The notes: generated from the letters alone by a model not told the origin. Shown: positions 1 through 7,921, counted from the stretch's first letter. The stretch: 15,185 nucleotides of DNA from Candidatus Hydrogenedentota bacterium (GCA_029554925.1 JAKPUV010001230.1:1-15185), one strand, 5' to 3'. Numbers and translations: made by a program.

Positions 1-1
1 G

Positions 2-1048
2 CAGCCCGCGCGGGTGCGCAGTGACGGGGAGCTCTTCCGGGAGGACCTCCGGCGTCTCGCCCCCCTGTGCGGGGAGGACGAGGAGCCCTCGCTGAGCACC
101 TGCCTCTGGCTGGCGACCACGGGTCTGAAGTGGTTGACCCATGTGGATCAGGATCTTGTGGTCCGCGACATCGGGGAACTGCTTTCGCAGGGCCGCCTTG
201 AGCGGCACAGAACGGTGTGCGACGAGATCATCAGGTTCATGGACTGCACCGCGCAGGCGGCCACCCTTTCAGAGCTGCTGTCCGAGATGGAGGACAACGC
301 CTGGTATAACGCCATGGACCTGGTCGAGCACGCCTTCCGCAGGGACTCGCAGACGGCGCGGCCGGTGCTGAAACTGGTGAACGGGGCCTATGAATATGTG
401 GACCCCGCGACGTCGGCCAGGTCCGAGAGCAAGCTCGCCCGCGCCCTGGAGGAGCTTTTCTTCTGGCTGGGTCTGGTGGAGCGGGGTGTTTGTGACGGCA
501 ATTCGGCGGTGCGCGTCACGCCCCTGGGGCGGACCATCCTGCTGAACACGCCCCTCGACCGCCTGGAGAAGGCGCACCCCAACCCCGCGAGCGAGATTGT
601 GGTGCAGCCCAACTTCGACATCATGGTGCCGATTCAGGACATGGACCCCCTGCTCACGGTTCCCCTTGAGCAGTTCGCGAAACAGGTCAGTTCCGGGCAG
701 GTGTCGGTGTACCGCGTTTCCCGCGAGAGTTACCTTCAGGCGGTCCAGAACGGCCACAATCCCGCAACGTTCACGGACTTCCTGGTCCGCCACAACCGCG
801 GGGGCGCGCTGCCGGAAAACGTCCGCACGACCCTGGAGGACTGGCGGGGCGGCATCAAGAAAGTGCGGCTGCGCACCTTCCATGTGATTGAGGCGGACGA
901 CCCGATGACGCTTCTTGACCTGGCGCACCGGAGGCGGGTGGCGCCGAACATTGAGCAGGTGGACCCGCACCGGGTCGTTCAATTCAAGGGACTGTCCAAG
1001 AAGGAGCTCGCGCGCCTTCTTGAGAAGGAGGGGTTCGTCGTGGAGTAG
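2..1048 (+). CDS. Helicase-associated (XPB/Ssl2-like C-terminal) domain protein, 5'-partial
   Basis: The reading frame is open to the left edge (codons from base 2 contain no stop), so the GTG at 14 is probably not the true start and the gene is cut by the window. About 348 residues are visible. Around visible residues 193-207 the segment EIVVQPNFDIMVP, followed by a Ser-rich, Leu-rich stretch and then LPENVRTTLEDW, matches the helicase-associated domain found C-terminal in some XPB/Ssl2-type helicases and in free-standing bacterial proteins (Pfam Helicase_C_3 type). The protein ends with a Lys/Glu-rich helix (GLSKKELARLLEKEGF). No Walker motifs are visible, so either the helicase part lies upstream or the protein lacks it. 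The family suggests a DNA-associated role; the exact function is unknown. The membrane protein gene follows after about 27 bp on the same strand. The family call is fairly firm; the full architecture is unknown. Confidence 0.75.
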   Translation, partial: QPARVRSDGELFREDLRRLAPLCGEDEEPSLSTCLWLATTGLKWLTHVDQDLVVRDIGELLSQGRLERHRTVCDEIIRFMDCTAQAATLSELLSEMEDNAWYNAMDLVEHAFRRDSQTARPVLKLVNGAYEYVDPATSARSESKLARALEELFFWLGLVERGVCDGNSAVRVTPLGRTILLNTPLDRLEKAHPNPASEIVVQPNFDIMVPIQDMDPLLTVPLEQFAKQVSSGQVSVYRVSRESYLQAVQNGHNPATFTDFLVRHNRGGALPENVRTTLEDWRGGIKKVRLRTFHVIEADDPMTLLDLAHRRRVAPNIEQVDPHRVVQFKGLSKKELARLLEKEGFVVE

Positions 1049-1075
1049 TTCCCCGGCGTTGTCCCCGTGAGACAC

Positions 1076-1825
1076 ATGCCCCCCATGCACCAGCTACAAC
1101 AGGATCTTCACCGAAACTCGGGGACTGTGGCGGCGTACGCCGTTTGCACAGCCGCCGTGCTGACGTTTTTCCGGGCAAACCGGGCGGCCACCGCCGCGCT
1201 TGTCGAAGAGGGTTCCGACACCTCCTTCGCCCTGAACCTTTATCTTTTTGTGTGCCTTCTTGCTGCCACGCTGGCGCTCTCCGCCCTTCAGGCCCTGTTC
1301 TTCGCGCGGCTGGGCGCGCGGTTGGACTGCCCCATCTGGCGGCGTTCCGAGCCGCGCACCGCCCTGCGCGAGTTCCTTCCGCTCTGGTTTGTCATCAACC
1401 TGGCCGTCACCACCCTGCTCTCGGTGCTTGGCCCCGCCGCGATTTCCAGTCCCGGCCCCTCGGCTGGCCTCCTCTTTATGGTTTCCTGCCTTGCCGTCTG
1501 CCTCGCCACGCCCGCCGGCGCCGCCGTCATGTTTCATGCCGCCTCGGGCCCGCAGGCCCCGCGAGAAGGGGCGGCCTGCGTCCTGCGGAACCTTCCGTCG
1601 TTTGTCCCCGCGCTGTTCATCGGCCTGCTGCAGTGGGTTTCCGGAGATGTTTTCCAGGCGGCCTTTCCACCGGACAACGCCGTTAACATCGCGTTGCTCG
1701 GGGTGTGCGACCTTCCCCTCGCAGTGGCGGAGTGCGCGGTGCTTGCGCTCGCCTGGCGAGTGTGCATGGCCGACCGTGACCGAACCGAGGAAGAGGAGGA
1801 CGCCCTTGACGACGATGATTACTAA
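1076..1825 (+). CDS. Multi-span membrane protein of unknown function
   Basis: About 249 residues with five or six hydrophobic segments (roughly residues 17-33, 50-77, 98-119, 130-154, 173-192 and 203-229), so this is an integral inner-membrane protein. It ends in a strikingly acidic tail, EEEEDALDDDDY. I recognise no family. The start is uncertain: ATG at 1076 is chosen, with a GTG at 1067 and another ATG at 1085 in frame and no strong Shine-Dalgarno before any of them. Translation may depend on reinitiation from the upstream gene, which stops at 1048. Its 3' end overlaps the next gene by 11 bp, and the GA-rich acidic codons near its end double as the ribosome-binding site for that gene. The membrane-plus-exported pair suggests a shared envelope role (inference). 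Confidence 0.7.
   Translation: MPPMHQLQQDLHRNSGTVAAYAVCTAAVLTFFRANRAATAALVEEGSDTSFALNLYLFVCLLAATLALSALQALFFARLGARLDCPIWRRSEPRTALREFLPLWFVINLAVTTLLSVLGPAAISSPGPSAGLLFMVSCLAVCLATPAGAAVMFHAASGPQAPREGAACVLRNLPSFVPALFIGLLQWVSGDVFQAAFPPDNAVNIALLGVCDLPLAVAECAVLALAWRVCMADRDRTEEEEDALDDDDY
1795..1800 (+). promoter_or_regulatory. Shine-Dalgarno that leaves the downstream start ambiguous
   Basis: GGAGGA lies inside the acidic tail codons of the membrane protein gene. It is 5 bp from an in-frame TTG at 1806 and 14 bp from the ATG at 1815. Spacing favours TTG, codon type favours ATG. Either gives a usable signal peptide. Confidence 0.5.
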
Positions 1826-3014
1826 GGTTGTCTCCCTGCTGCTGGCCTGCACCTACGCTGCCGCGGTGCCGCTCACGCCGGAGGTTCTGGAGGCGACGCT
1901 TCCACCGGACCTTCTTTCCGCGGAAAGGGTCCTTGACGTTCAGGTGGCGTACATGAACCACCCGCTGGCGGGTCTTTCCCCCGTTTTGCCCGGGACCGGG
2001 GGCCAGCAGCAGATTCTTCCCTATGAGGCTCGGCTGACGGTGCGGAGAAGCCTTCCCGAGGGGGCCCCCGTCGAGATGCGCCTTCAGGGGCTGAGCGATG
2101 CCAATTGGATGCCCGCGGTCGAAACGCGGGGAATCCTGCTCGCAGGCTTGTCGGAGGGCCGTCTTGTCCCGTCGGGAAACTTTCCCGCAACTGGGTTTTA
2201 CCCTCTTGTGGACGGCAAGACGGAGTTCCCCCCCTTCTCGGGGAACCGTGTCCCCGCCGCGGCGCTCATGTCCCTCATTCACGGGTTTCTCTCATCCGGG
2301 GAGGCCGGTGCGCAGAAGGAGATTGCCGCGGCGGCCCTTCAGGACAAAGACCTCGCCGTGCGCATTGCGGCGTCTGCGCTGATCCCCCTGCGAAAGGGGG
2401 TGGACATTCCCGTCGAGGAGCTGACGGACAGTCTGGAGGGTGTGCACGCCGCGGCGCAGACGGCGGAGAATCAAGGTTCCGCCCAGCTGATGCTGCTGCT
2501 GGTGGCGCGGGCGCTTCCCCGTCTTGAGCCGAGGCTTCTGACGCTGGTCCGGGACGACCTGTCCTCGCCTTCCCCCGTGTTTGACGCCTCCTCCCTTTCA
2601 ACGCTTCTGTTGCGGCGGGCACTTGCCCTCCCCGCATCGGAGCGGGGGGAGTCCCTACGTCTGCTGTGCACCCCTGTCACGGTGGAGGTGAACGGCAATC
2701 CCGAGGTCCGGCGCATTGTCGCCAGCCTCGCCCCCGTTGAGAGGGCACTCAAGACGGACCCGGGAGACGATCTCACGGCGGCGCTCTTGGAGATGGCGTC
2801 GCGTCCGGACCAGTACTCCTGCACCGCGCAGCCCTCAGGGCTGACGGTGGTATGGGGCATTCTCATGGCGCGTGATCCTTCGGCCATGCGGCCGCGTTTG
2901 GAGGATTTCCTCGGCGGCCGCGCCCCCCTGAACCTTGCCCACCCGCTCTCCGTATCCGACGACCAGCTGTTGCGGGAGACGGCGGAGCGTCTGCTTCGGC
3001 CTCAAGCGCCATGA
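1815..3014 (+). CDS. Exported protein of unknown function, possibly helical-repeat
   Basis: About 399 residues from the ATG at 1815 (TTG at 1806 is an alternative start adding three residues). The N-terminus, MITKVVSLLLACTYAAAVP, has a charged n-region and a short hydrophobic core, consistent with a signal peptide cleaved after AAA. The LLAC could also be a weak lipobox. The mature part starts with a beta-rich region and then becomes helical, with alternating Ala/Leu-rich helices such as KEIAAAALQDKDLAVRIAASAL near the middle, resembling HEAT-like repeats. I do not recognise the family and no catalytic motif stands out. The frame is also open upstream to 1248, but that part is a shadow of the membrane protein gene. 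The gene overlaps its upstream neighbour by 11 bp and larA by 4 bp (ATGA), so the three are probably one transcript. Confidence 0.7.
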   Translation: MITKVVSLLLACTYAAAVPLTPEVLEATLPPDLLSAERVLDVQVAYMNHPLAGLSPVLPGTGGQQQILPYEARLTVRRSLPEGAPVEMRLQGLSDANWMPAVETRGILLAGLSEGRLVPSGNFPATGFYPLVDGKTEFPPFSGNRVPAAALMSLIHGFLSSGEAGAQKEIAAAALQDKDLAVRIAASALIPLRKGVDIPVEELTDSLEGVHAAAQTAENQGSAQLMLLLVARALPRLEPRLLTLVRDDLSSPSPVFDASSLSTLLLRRALALPASERGESLRLLCTPVTVEVNGNPEVRRIVASLAPVERALKTDPGDDLTAALLEMASRPDQYSCTAQPSGLTVVWGILMARDPSAMRPRLEDFLGGRAPLNLAHPLSVSDDQLLRETAERLLRPQAP

Positions 3015-4327
3015 ACGGCGTCTCCCTTTCCCTGCCCTGGGGGGCCGATACCGTCACGGCGTCGCACGAGTGTCTTGATCTGCTGGATACCCTCACCGTC
3101 CGCGAGGCGGCGCCCCTGCCAGACCCCGCGAACGACATGCTTCGGCAGCTCGAAAACTCCGCTGAATCGACATCGTCCGCCCTGGCCGGTCTGTTCCCCG
3201 GCGCGAGGGTGTGCATCATCGTCTCCGACGCCACCCGCCGCACAGGCGTCCACCTTCTTCTTCCGGCCCTGCTGGACGCGCTGGCACAACGGGGGGTGTG
3301 CAGGGAGGATGTGCGTTTTTTGGTCGCCACGGGGGTTCACCGCGCGCCGACAACCGCCGAACTGGAGCGCATTTTGGGGCCCCCTCTTTACCGTGACTTT
3401 GCGGACCGGATTGTGGCGCATGATGCGGACGACACGGACGGTCTCCGGTTCCTGGGGAACACCCGCCGGGGCACGCCCGTGTGGATCAACCGGGAAGCTT
3501 TGGATGCGGACTTTCTGGTCGTCACCGGCACGGTGGTGCTGCACTATTTCGCCGGATACGGCGGGGGGCGCAAGGCCGTGGTGCCCGGCGTGGCGGGGCG
3601 GGAAACCATCGCAGCCAACCACGCGCTGAACCTTGATCCGGTTTCCGACCGGCTCAACCCGGCCGTGCGCACCGGGGTGACGGCGGGCAACCCGGTGGCC
3701 GAGGACATGGCGGAGGCCGCCGCGATGGTCCCCGTCCATCTTTGTGTGAACACCGTGCTCAACCGCCGCGGCGACATCTGCGGCGTTCACACGGGAACGA
3801 TGGCGGCGGCCCACGCCGCCGCATGCCGGCAGGCCGCCTCCCTGTACCAGGTGCCGCTGGGGGAGAGCGCCGACTTGGTGGTGGCCTCCGCGGGTTCCGC
3901 GCCGAACTTCCTGCAGGGCCACAAGGCCCTCCACAACGCCTGGCAGGCGCGGCGTCCCGGCGGGTTGGTGCTGCTCCTGGCACCCTGCCCGGAGGGTCTG
4001 GGCGGGAGCGGGTTTGCTCGGTGGCTGGACCTTGGCGACCCCGCCGCCGTGATTGCGGGCCTGCGGGCGCAGGCGGACATTAACGGCCAGACCGCCTTGA
4101 GCACGCTGGAGAAGGCCCCGCACACCGTGCTGGTGTCAGGGCTGTCCGCGGGCGATTTGGGGCTGCTCCGAGTCACTGGGGCGCGGAGCTTTCAGGAGGG
4201 GCTGGACCTGTGCATTGCGCGCCTGCGCGCTTCGGGCGTCGTCCGACCCACGGTGTTGCTGATGCCGGAGGCCGGCTACACCGTGCCGTGGGGCGTTGCG
4301 GAGGGGGACTCCCAGGCCGTACCATAG
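3011..4327 (+). CDS. larA: LarA-family nickel-dependent lactate (2-hydroxyacid) racemase homologue
   Basis: 438 residues, close to the 424 of Lactiplantibacillus plantarum LarA. Family members racemise or epimerise 2-hydroxyacids using a covalently bound nickel-pincer (NPN) cofactor. The known active-site pattern is visible: SDATRR with Asp73 and Arg76 (LarA D72/R75), ATGVHR with His110 (H108), then LHYFAGYGGGRK with His178 and Lys188 (H174 and cofactor-linking K184), ANH with His204 (H200), and FLQGHK with Gln302 and Lys305 (Q295/K298). The 10- and 16-residue spacings around the Lys match LarA exactly. The ATG overlaps the upstream stop as ATGA and no Shine-Dalgarno is seen, implying translational coupling. 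larB, larC and larE, needed to build the cofactor, are not in the window. The superfamily includes enzymes for lactate, malate, gluconate and other hydroxyacids, so the substrate is unassigned. Confidence 0.9.
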   Translation: MNGVSLSLPWGADTVTASHECLDLLDTLTVREAAPLPDPANDMLRQLENSAESTSSALAGLFPGARVCIIVSDATRRTGVHLLLPALLDALAQRGVCREDVRFLVATGVHRAPTTAELERILGPPLYRDFADRIVAHDADDTDGLRFLGNTRRGTPVWINREALDADFLVVTGTVVLHYFAGYGGGRKAVVPGVAGRETIAANHALNLDPVSDRLNPAVRTGVTAGNPVAEDMAEAAAMVPVHLCVNTVLNRRGDICGVHTGTMAAAHAAACRQAASLYQVPLGESADLVVASAGSAPNFLQGHKALHNAWQARRPGGLVLLLAPCPEGLGGSGFARWLDLGDPAAVIAGLRAQADINGQTALSTLEKAPHTVLVSGLSAGDLGLLRVTGARSFQEGLDLCIARLRASGVVRPTVLLMPEAGYTVPWGVAEGDSQAVP

Positions 4328-4350
4328 ACGCACGGGCGCTCCTTCAGCTC

Positions 4351-4386
4351 ATGGACAGCATGGACGGTATGGACGGCCGGGACTTG
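4351..4386 (+). repeat. Short 9-bp tandem repeat (ATGGACrgy)
   Basis: Three adjacent units, ATGGACAGC, ATGGACGGT and ATGGACGGC, followed by a decayed fourth (CGGGACTTG), lie in the 90-bp gap between larA and ruvA. Read in one frame they would encode Met-Asp-Ser/Gly repeats, but there is no supporting gene there. Its role is unknown. Confidence 0.6.
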
Positions 4387-4417
4387 ATCTTAATTCCCGC
4401 AAAAGGAGGCTCCCCAC

Positions 4418-5020
4418 ATGTTCGCGTTTCTGCGCGGCGCGGTTCACCACAAGACGGCCACCGCCATCGCCCTGGACGTGGGCGGTGTGGGGTTTCTGGT
4501 GCATGCGCCGGAGCCTGTGCTCCGCCGGGTGGTCTTCGGGCAGGAAATCACGCTTCTCACGCACTGCCACATCCGGGAGGACGATTTCCTGATCTTCGGC
4601 TTCCTGCGGGAGGAGGAAAAGTCCCTGTTCGAGATGCTGCTGGGGATTTCCGGAGTCGGCCCCAAGGTGGCCCTTTCCGTTGTGTCGGCCCTGCCGCCCG
4701 CGGCCTTCGCGGAGGCCGTTCTCGCGAACGACATCACGGCGATCTCCAAGGCCCAGGGGGTGGGCAAGAAACTGGCGCAGCGCATCCTGCTTGAAACGAA
4801 GACGAAGATGGGCCAGAGCCCGGAATGGGAGGCCTTTTTCGGAGAGGCGAAGGCGGACGCCGTGCCCGACGGGGACGACGCCTACGAAGCCCTGATCTCC
4901 CTCGGCTGCACGCCGCCGGAGGCGAAGAAGGCGGTTGCCGCCGCGCGCGCCGCCCTGGGCGCGGACGCCGCCGACGAGGAGGTGGTGCGCACGGCCCTGA
5001 GAACCCTAGCGAGGAAGTGA
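4418..5020 (+). CDS. ruvA: Holliday junction branch migration complex subunit RuvA
   Basis: 200 residues, the usual RuvA length. RuvA tetramers bind the four-way Holliday junction and load the RuvB motor during recombinational repair. The N-terminal OB-fold (about 1-63) begins with MFAFLRG. Two helix-hairpin-helix elements follow: LLGISGVGPKVALSVVSAL (about 74-92) and ISKAQGVGKKLAQRILLE (about 109-126). A variable acidic linker leads to the RuvB-binding domain III (about 154-199, YEALISLGCTPPEAKKAV). A strong Shine-Dalgarno, AAAGGAGG, sits about 9 bp before the ATG. ruvB starts 3 bp after the stop, so the pair is an operon. ruvC, often just upstream in other bacteria, is replaced here by larA. 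Confidence 0.97.
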   Translation: MFAFLRGAVHHKTATAIALDVGGVGFLVHAPEPVLRRVVFGQEITLLTHCHIREDDFLIFGFLREEEKSLFEMLLGISGVGPKVALSVVSALPPAAFAEAVLANDITAISKAQGVGKKLAQRILLETKTKMGQSPEWEAFFGEAKADAVPDGDDAYEALISLGCTPPEAKKAVAAARAALGADAADEEVVRTALRTLARK

Positions 5021-5023
5021 TCC

Positions 5024-6052
5024 ATGGCAAACGCCGACCTGGTCAACCCGGAACCCCTTGAGGACGACCGCAGTTATGACGAGCAGATACGCCCGGCGAA
5101 GCTGGCGGATTTCCCCGGACAGGAGCCGATCAAGGACAAGCTGCGGATCGCCATCCAGGCGGCGAAGCAGCGCAGCGAACCCTTGGACCACCTGCTGCTA
5201 AGCGGCCCTCCGGGCTTGGGAAAGACGACCCTCGCCCGAATCCTTGCGAATGAGATGGGGGTGGACATCAAGCAGTCGTCCGGCCCGGTCATTGAGCGCC
5301 AGGCAGACCTGTCGGCCATTCTGACCAGTCTGGAGTCCTTCGACATCCTCTTTATTGACGAGATACACCGCCTGAACCACGCCGTGGAGGAGACGCTGTA
5401 CTCCGCCATGGAGGACTTCGAGGTGGACATCATGCTCGGCAAGGGGCCGACCGCGCGCTCCATGAAGATCGGCCTCAAGCCCTTCACCCTGATCGGCGCC
5501 ACCACCCGGGCGGGTCTGCTCACGCCGCCCCTCCGGGCGCGTTTCGGCGATGTCTGCCGCTTCGACCTCTACTCCCCCGCCGAGCTGGTGCGCATCATCG
5601 AGCGCTCCGCGCGCATCCTCTCGGTGCCCGTCACGGACGACGGCAGCCTGGAGATTGCCTCGCGGTCGCGCGGCACGGCCCGCGTGGCGAACCGGCTGCT
5701 GCGCCGTGTGCGCGACTTCGCGCAGGTGAAGGGCGACGGGACGATCACCCGCGAGGTGGCCGACGCCGCGCTGAACCTGCTGCGGATAGACCCGCTCGGT
5801 CTGGACGACATGGACCGGGCCATTCTGGAGACGGTGATCCGGAAGTTCTCCGGCGGCCCCGTGGGGCTGTCCTCCCTGGCGGTGGCGGTGGGCGAGGAGC
5901 GCCAGACGCTGGAGGAGGTCCACGAGCCGTACCTGATCCAGATCGGGTTCCTGAAACGCACCCCCGCGGGGCGGGTGGCGACGCCGCTTGCGTTCAGGCA
6001 CTTCGGGATGACGCCCCCGGCGGGGGATTCGGGCCAGACCTCGCTGCTCTGA
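5024..6052 (+). CDS. ruvB: Holliday junction branch migration DNA helicase RuvB
   Basis: 342 residues, typical for RuvB, the AAA+ ATPase ring that pumps DNA through the RuvA-bound Holliday junction. Visible motifs: Walker [10 protein letters not shown] (61-69), Walker B ILFIDEIH (108-115), sensor 1 GATTRAG (158-164), an arginine-finger region LRARFG (170-175), sensor 2 [13 protein letters not shown] (216-228), and the C-terminal winged helix with [10 protein letters not shown] (308-317). It starts 3 bp after the ruvA stop; GAGG about 9 bp before the ATG lies within the ruvA 3' end. The stop is only 6 bp from the stop of the convergent histidine phosphatase gene, and no hairpin terminator is seen between them. 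Confidence 0.97.
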   Translation: MANADLVNPEPLEDDRSYDEQIRPAKLADFPGQEPIKDKLRIAIQAAKQRSEPLDHLLLSGPPGLGKTTLARILANEMGVDIKQSSGPVIERQADLSAILTSLESFDILFIDEIHRLNHAVEETLYSAMEDFEVDIMLGKGPTARSMKIGLKPFTLIGATTRAGLLTPPLRARFGDVCRFDLYSPAELVRIIERSARILSVPVTDDGSLEIASRSRGTARVANRLLRRVRDFAQVKGDGTITREVADAALNLLRIDPLGLDDMDRAILETVIRKFSGGPVGLSSLAVAVGEERQTLEEVHEPYLIQIGFLKRTPAGRVATPLAFRHFGMTPPAGDSGQTSLL

Positions 6053-6058
6053 GGGGCG

Positions 6059-6652
6059 TCAGGCGGGGCGCAGCGTGGACGTGCGCAGCTCGCGGGGCAG
6101 GTGGGACCAGTCGTTGTGGCAGAGCACCGCCATGTCCCCCTCCGCCTGCACCATCACCTGCGTGACGCCGCAGTTGCAGATGTCCATCCGCATCCAGCTT
6201 TCCAGCTCCGCCTTGAGCACGAGGGACACAAAGTAGCGGATGAGGTTCCCGTGGCACACGATGACATCGTGCTTGTCGCCGCGCTTGGCGACCTTGAAAT
6301 ACTTCCTGAAGGCCACCTCGGCGCGCTGACGGTCCTGAAGCACCTGCTGGCCCGTGTAGTGGGGCATTTCGATCTGGAGCTTGGGGGTCATGGAGGGGAT
6401 GGCCTCCCACAGGAGGTCCGTGGACTGGATCATGAGCCCCTGCACCTCGCGGGAGATGATGCGCGCCGTCTCCTCGGCCCTGTTCAGGGAGCTGCAATGG
6501 ATGGAGGAGATGGGCCGCTGCGCCAGCGCCTTCGCCGTCAACTCCGCCTGCTTGAGCCCCATCTGCGTGAGACTGCCCCCCAGTTCCGACCCTGTTGGAT
6601 TGTCCACATCATGGTGCGCGTGGCGCACCAGGTAAATCACTCTGACTGCCAT
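6059..6652 (-). CDS. Histidine phosphatase (phosphoglycerate-mutase-like) family protein
   Basis: 197 residues. The branch-1 histidine phosphatase pattern is present: the N-terminal YLVRHAHHD supplies the phosphoryl-accepting His11 and Arg10 (the family usually has RHG or RHA here), CSSLNRAEETARI supplies Arg58, LLWEAIPS supplies an acidic residue (Glu83), and VIVCHGNLIRYF supplies the second catalytic His134. Members dephosphorylate small molecules or proteins; the layout is reminiscent of PGAM5-like phosphatases, but no substrate can be assigned. There is no signal peptide, so it is probably cytoplasmic. The ATG at 6652 is preceded by GGGAGA and GAAGG. It is transcribed convergently to ruvB and divergently from the epimerase-like gene at 6922. 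Confidence 0.88.
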   Translation of the reverse strand: MAVRVIYLVRHAHHDVDNPTGSELGGSLTQMGLKQAELTAKALAQRPISSIHCSSLNRAEETARIISREVQGLMIQSTDLLWEAIPSMTPKLQIEMPHYTGQQVLQDRQRAEVAFRKYFKVAKRGDKHDVIVCHGNLIRYFVSLVLKAELESWMRMDICNCGVTQVMVQAEGDMAVLCHNDWSHLPRELRTSTLRPA

Positions 6653-6786
6653 GCCTTCATGTCTCCCGCCGCGTGATCGAGCAAACCAGTTGTCCGCAAA
6701 ACTCCGCGGTTCCGGCGTTCAGGGGCTATTGTCACGTTCCCCGTCCGCGTTTTTCAACCCGGGCGGGGGCGGCGACAACGGGCGGA

Positions 6787-6792
6787 AGTATA
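6787..6792 (-). promoter_or_regulatory. Possible extended -10 promoter element for the histidine phosphatase gene
   Basis: Read on the minus strand the sequence is TGGTATACT, an extended -10 (TGn plus TATACT). No convincing -35 lies at the usual distance, where the loop of the adjacent GC-rich hairpin falls. The start codon would be about 130 bp downstream, leaving a fairly long leader. Confidence 0.3.
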
Positions 6793-6797
6793 CCACG

Positions 6798-6835
6798 GCC
6801 CGGGCGCGGGCGAAAACTTCCCCCCGCGCCCGGGC
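6798..6835. repeat. Perfect 13-bp GC-rich inverted repeat in divergent spacer
   Basis: GCCCGGGCGCGGG (6798-6810) and its exact reverse complement (6823-6835) flank a 12-nt loop containing GAAAAC. No T-run follows on either strand, so it is not a classical terminator. It sits between two divergent genes, next to a possible minus-strand -10. The rest of the 6653-6921 spacer shows nothing else convincing. Confidence 0.6.
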
Positions 6836-6921
6836 AAGCCCCCCGATGAAACCCCTCCACACGCCTCCGGGTCTGCATACGCGAGGACTGCTTCGGCCTG
6901 AGAGGGCCGGGAGGACCACGC

Positions 6922-7863
6922 ATGGAAACGCACGCGGTGACGGGGGCCTTCGGGTATTCCGGGAAGTACATTGCCCTGAGGCTGCTGGAGCGGGGGCGGC
7001 GCGTTGTGACGCTGACAAATTCCCCCGGACGCCCGCACCCCTTCGGGGACGCAGTGGCGGTGAAACCCCTGGCCTTTTCGGATCCCGACGGGCTGGCCAG
7101 ATCGCTGGACGGGGTGTCGGTCCTGTACAACACCTACTGGGTGCGTTTTAACCACCGCCTCTTCAGCCATGCGGACGCCGTGCGCGACACGCTGGCGCTC
7201 TTTGACGCGGCGCGGCGCGCGGGGGTGCGCCGCATCGTCCATGTGAGCATCACCAACCCCTCGGAAAACTCCCCCTTTGAGTACTTCCGCGGGAAAGCCG
7301 TGCTGGAGAAGGCGCTGGGACAATCCGGTATTCCCCATGGGATCCTTCGTCCGGCGATGCTCTTCGGACACGAGGACATCCTGGTTAACAACATCGCGTG
7401 GGCCCTGCGGCGCTTCCCCGTGTTCGGGGTTTTCGGCGACGGCCGGTACCGGATCCAGCCGATCCATGTGGAGGATTTCGCGGATTGCGCCGTGGCGCTG
7501 GGGGAATCCGCCGAAGACCGCACGGTCGAGGCGACCGGTCCGGAAACCTTCACCTACCGGGAACTGGTCGCCGCAGTGGGCGAGGCCATCGGCGTCCGCC
7601 GCAGGATTATTTCCCTCTCCCCCGCCTTGGGACACCTTGCGGGACAGGTGATCGGGCGGGTTGTGGGGGACGTCTTCATCACGCGGGAGGAAATCGGCGG
7701 GCTGATGGCGGACCTGCTTTTTGTGGATGCGCCCCCGGCGGGGTCCACCAGGCTGACCGAATGGGCCCGGAAGAACGCGAACACGCTCGGACGGCGCTAC
7801 GCAAGCGAACTGGCCCGCCGGGTTCGCCGGGACCGGGCCTACGGGGACATGCCGACCCGCTGA
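6922..7863 (+). CDS. NAD(P)-binding epimerase/NmrA-like atypical short-chain dehydrogenase
   Basis: 313 residues with an N-terminal Rossmann dinucleotide-binding motif, TGAFGYSGKYIA (7-18), a second-strand Thr/Asn region (VVTLTNS), VLYNTYWV in the middle, RRIVHVSITNPSE (103-115) at the family's catalytic Ser/Thr strand, and a YFRGK (121-125) matching YxxxK. PIHVEDFADCAV (180-191) and GPETFTYRELV (206-216) are typical of the NDUFA9-like/NmrA-like atypical SDR group. These bind NAD(P) and act as reductases, epimerases or redox sensors. The substrate is unknown. GGAGG lies 7 bp before the ATG. A promoter and a new transcription unit begin after its stop, so it may not be co-transcribed with the downstream dehydrogenase. 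Confidence 0.82.
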   Translation: METHAVTGAFGYSGKYIALRLLERGRRVVTLTNSPGRPHPFGDAVAVKPLAFSDPDGLARSLDGVSVLYNTYWVRFNHRLFSHADAVRDTLALFDAARRAGVRRIVHVSITNPSENSPFEYFRGKAVLEKALGQSGIPHGILRPAMLFGHEDILVNNIAWALRRFPVFGVFGDGRYRIQPIHVEDFADCAVALGESAEDRTVEATGPETFTYRELVAAVGEAIGVRRRIISLSPALGHLAGQVIGRVVGDVFITREEIGGLMADLLFVDAPPAGSTRLTEWARKNANTLGRRYASELARRVRRDRAYGDMPTR

Positions 7864-7892
7864 GCCCCCTAAAAAGAAACCGGTGCAAACAG

Positions 7893-7921
7893 TTGACTCT
7901 TGGGAAAAAGTCGGCTACTCT
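7893..7921 (+). promoter_or_regulatory. Sigma-70-type promoter of the dehydrogenase/isomerase operon
   Basis: A near-consensus -35 TTGACT (7893-7898) is followed after 17 bp by a weaker -10 TACTCT (7916-7921). The leader to the ATG at 8032 would be about 100 nt. The -35 and spacing are good; the -10 is poor, so the promoter may need an activator. Confidence 0.5.

Noticed and set aside
3002..4123. A 373-codon open frame on the - strand opposite larA
   Set aside because: It is a codon-bias shadow; the + strand shows every LarA active-site motif.
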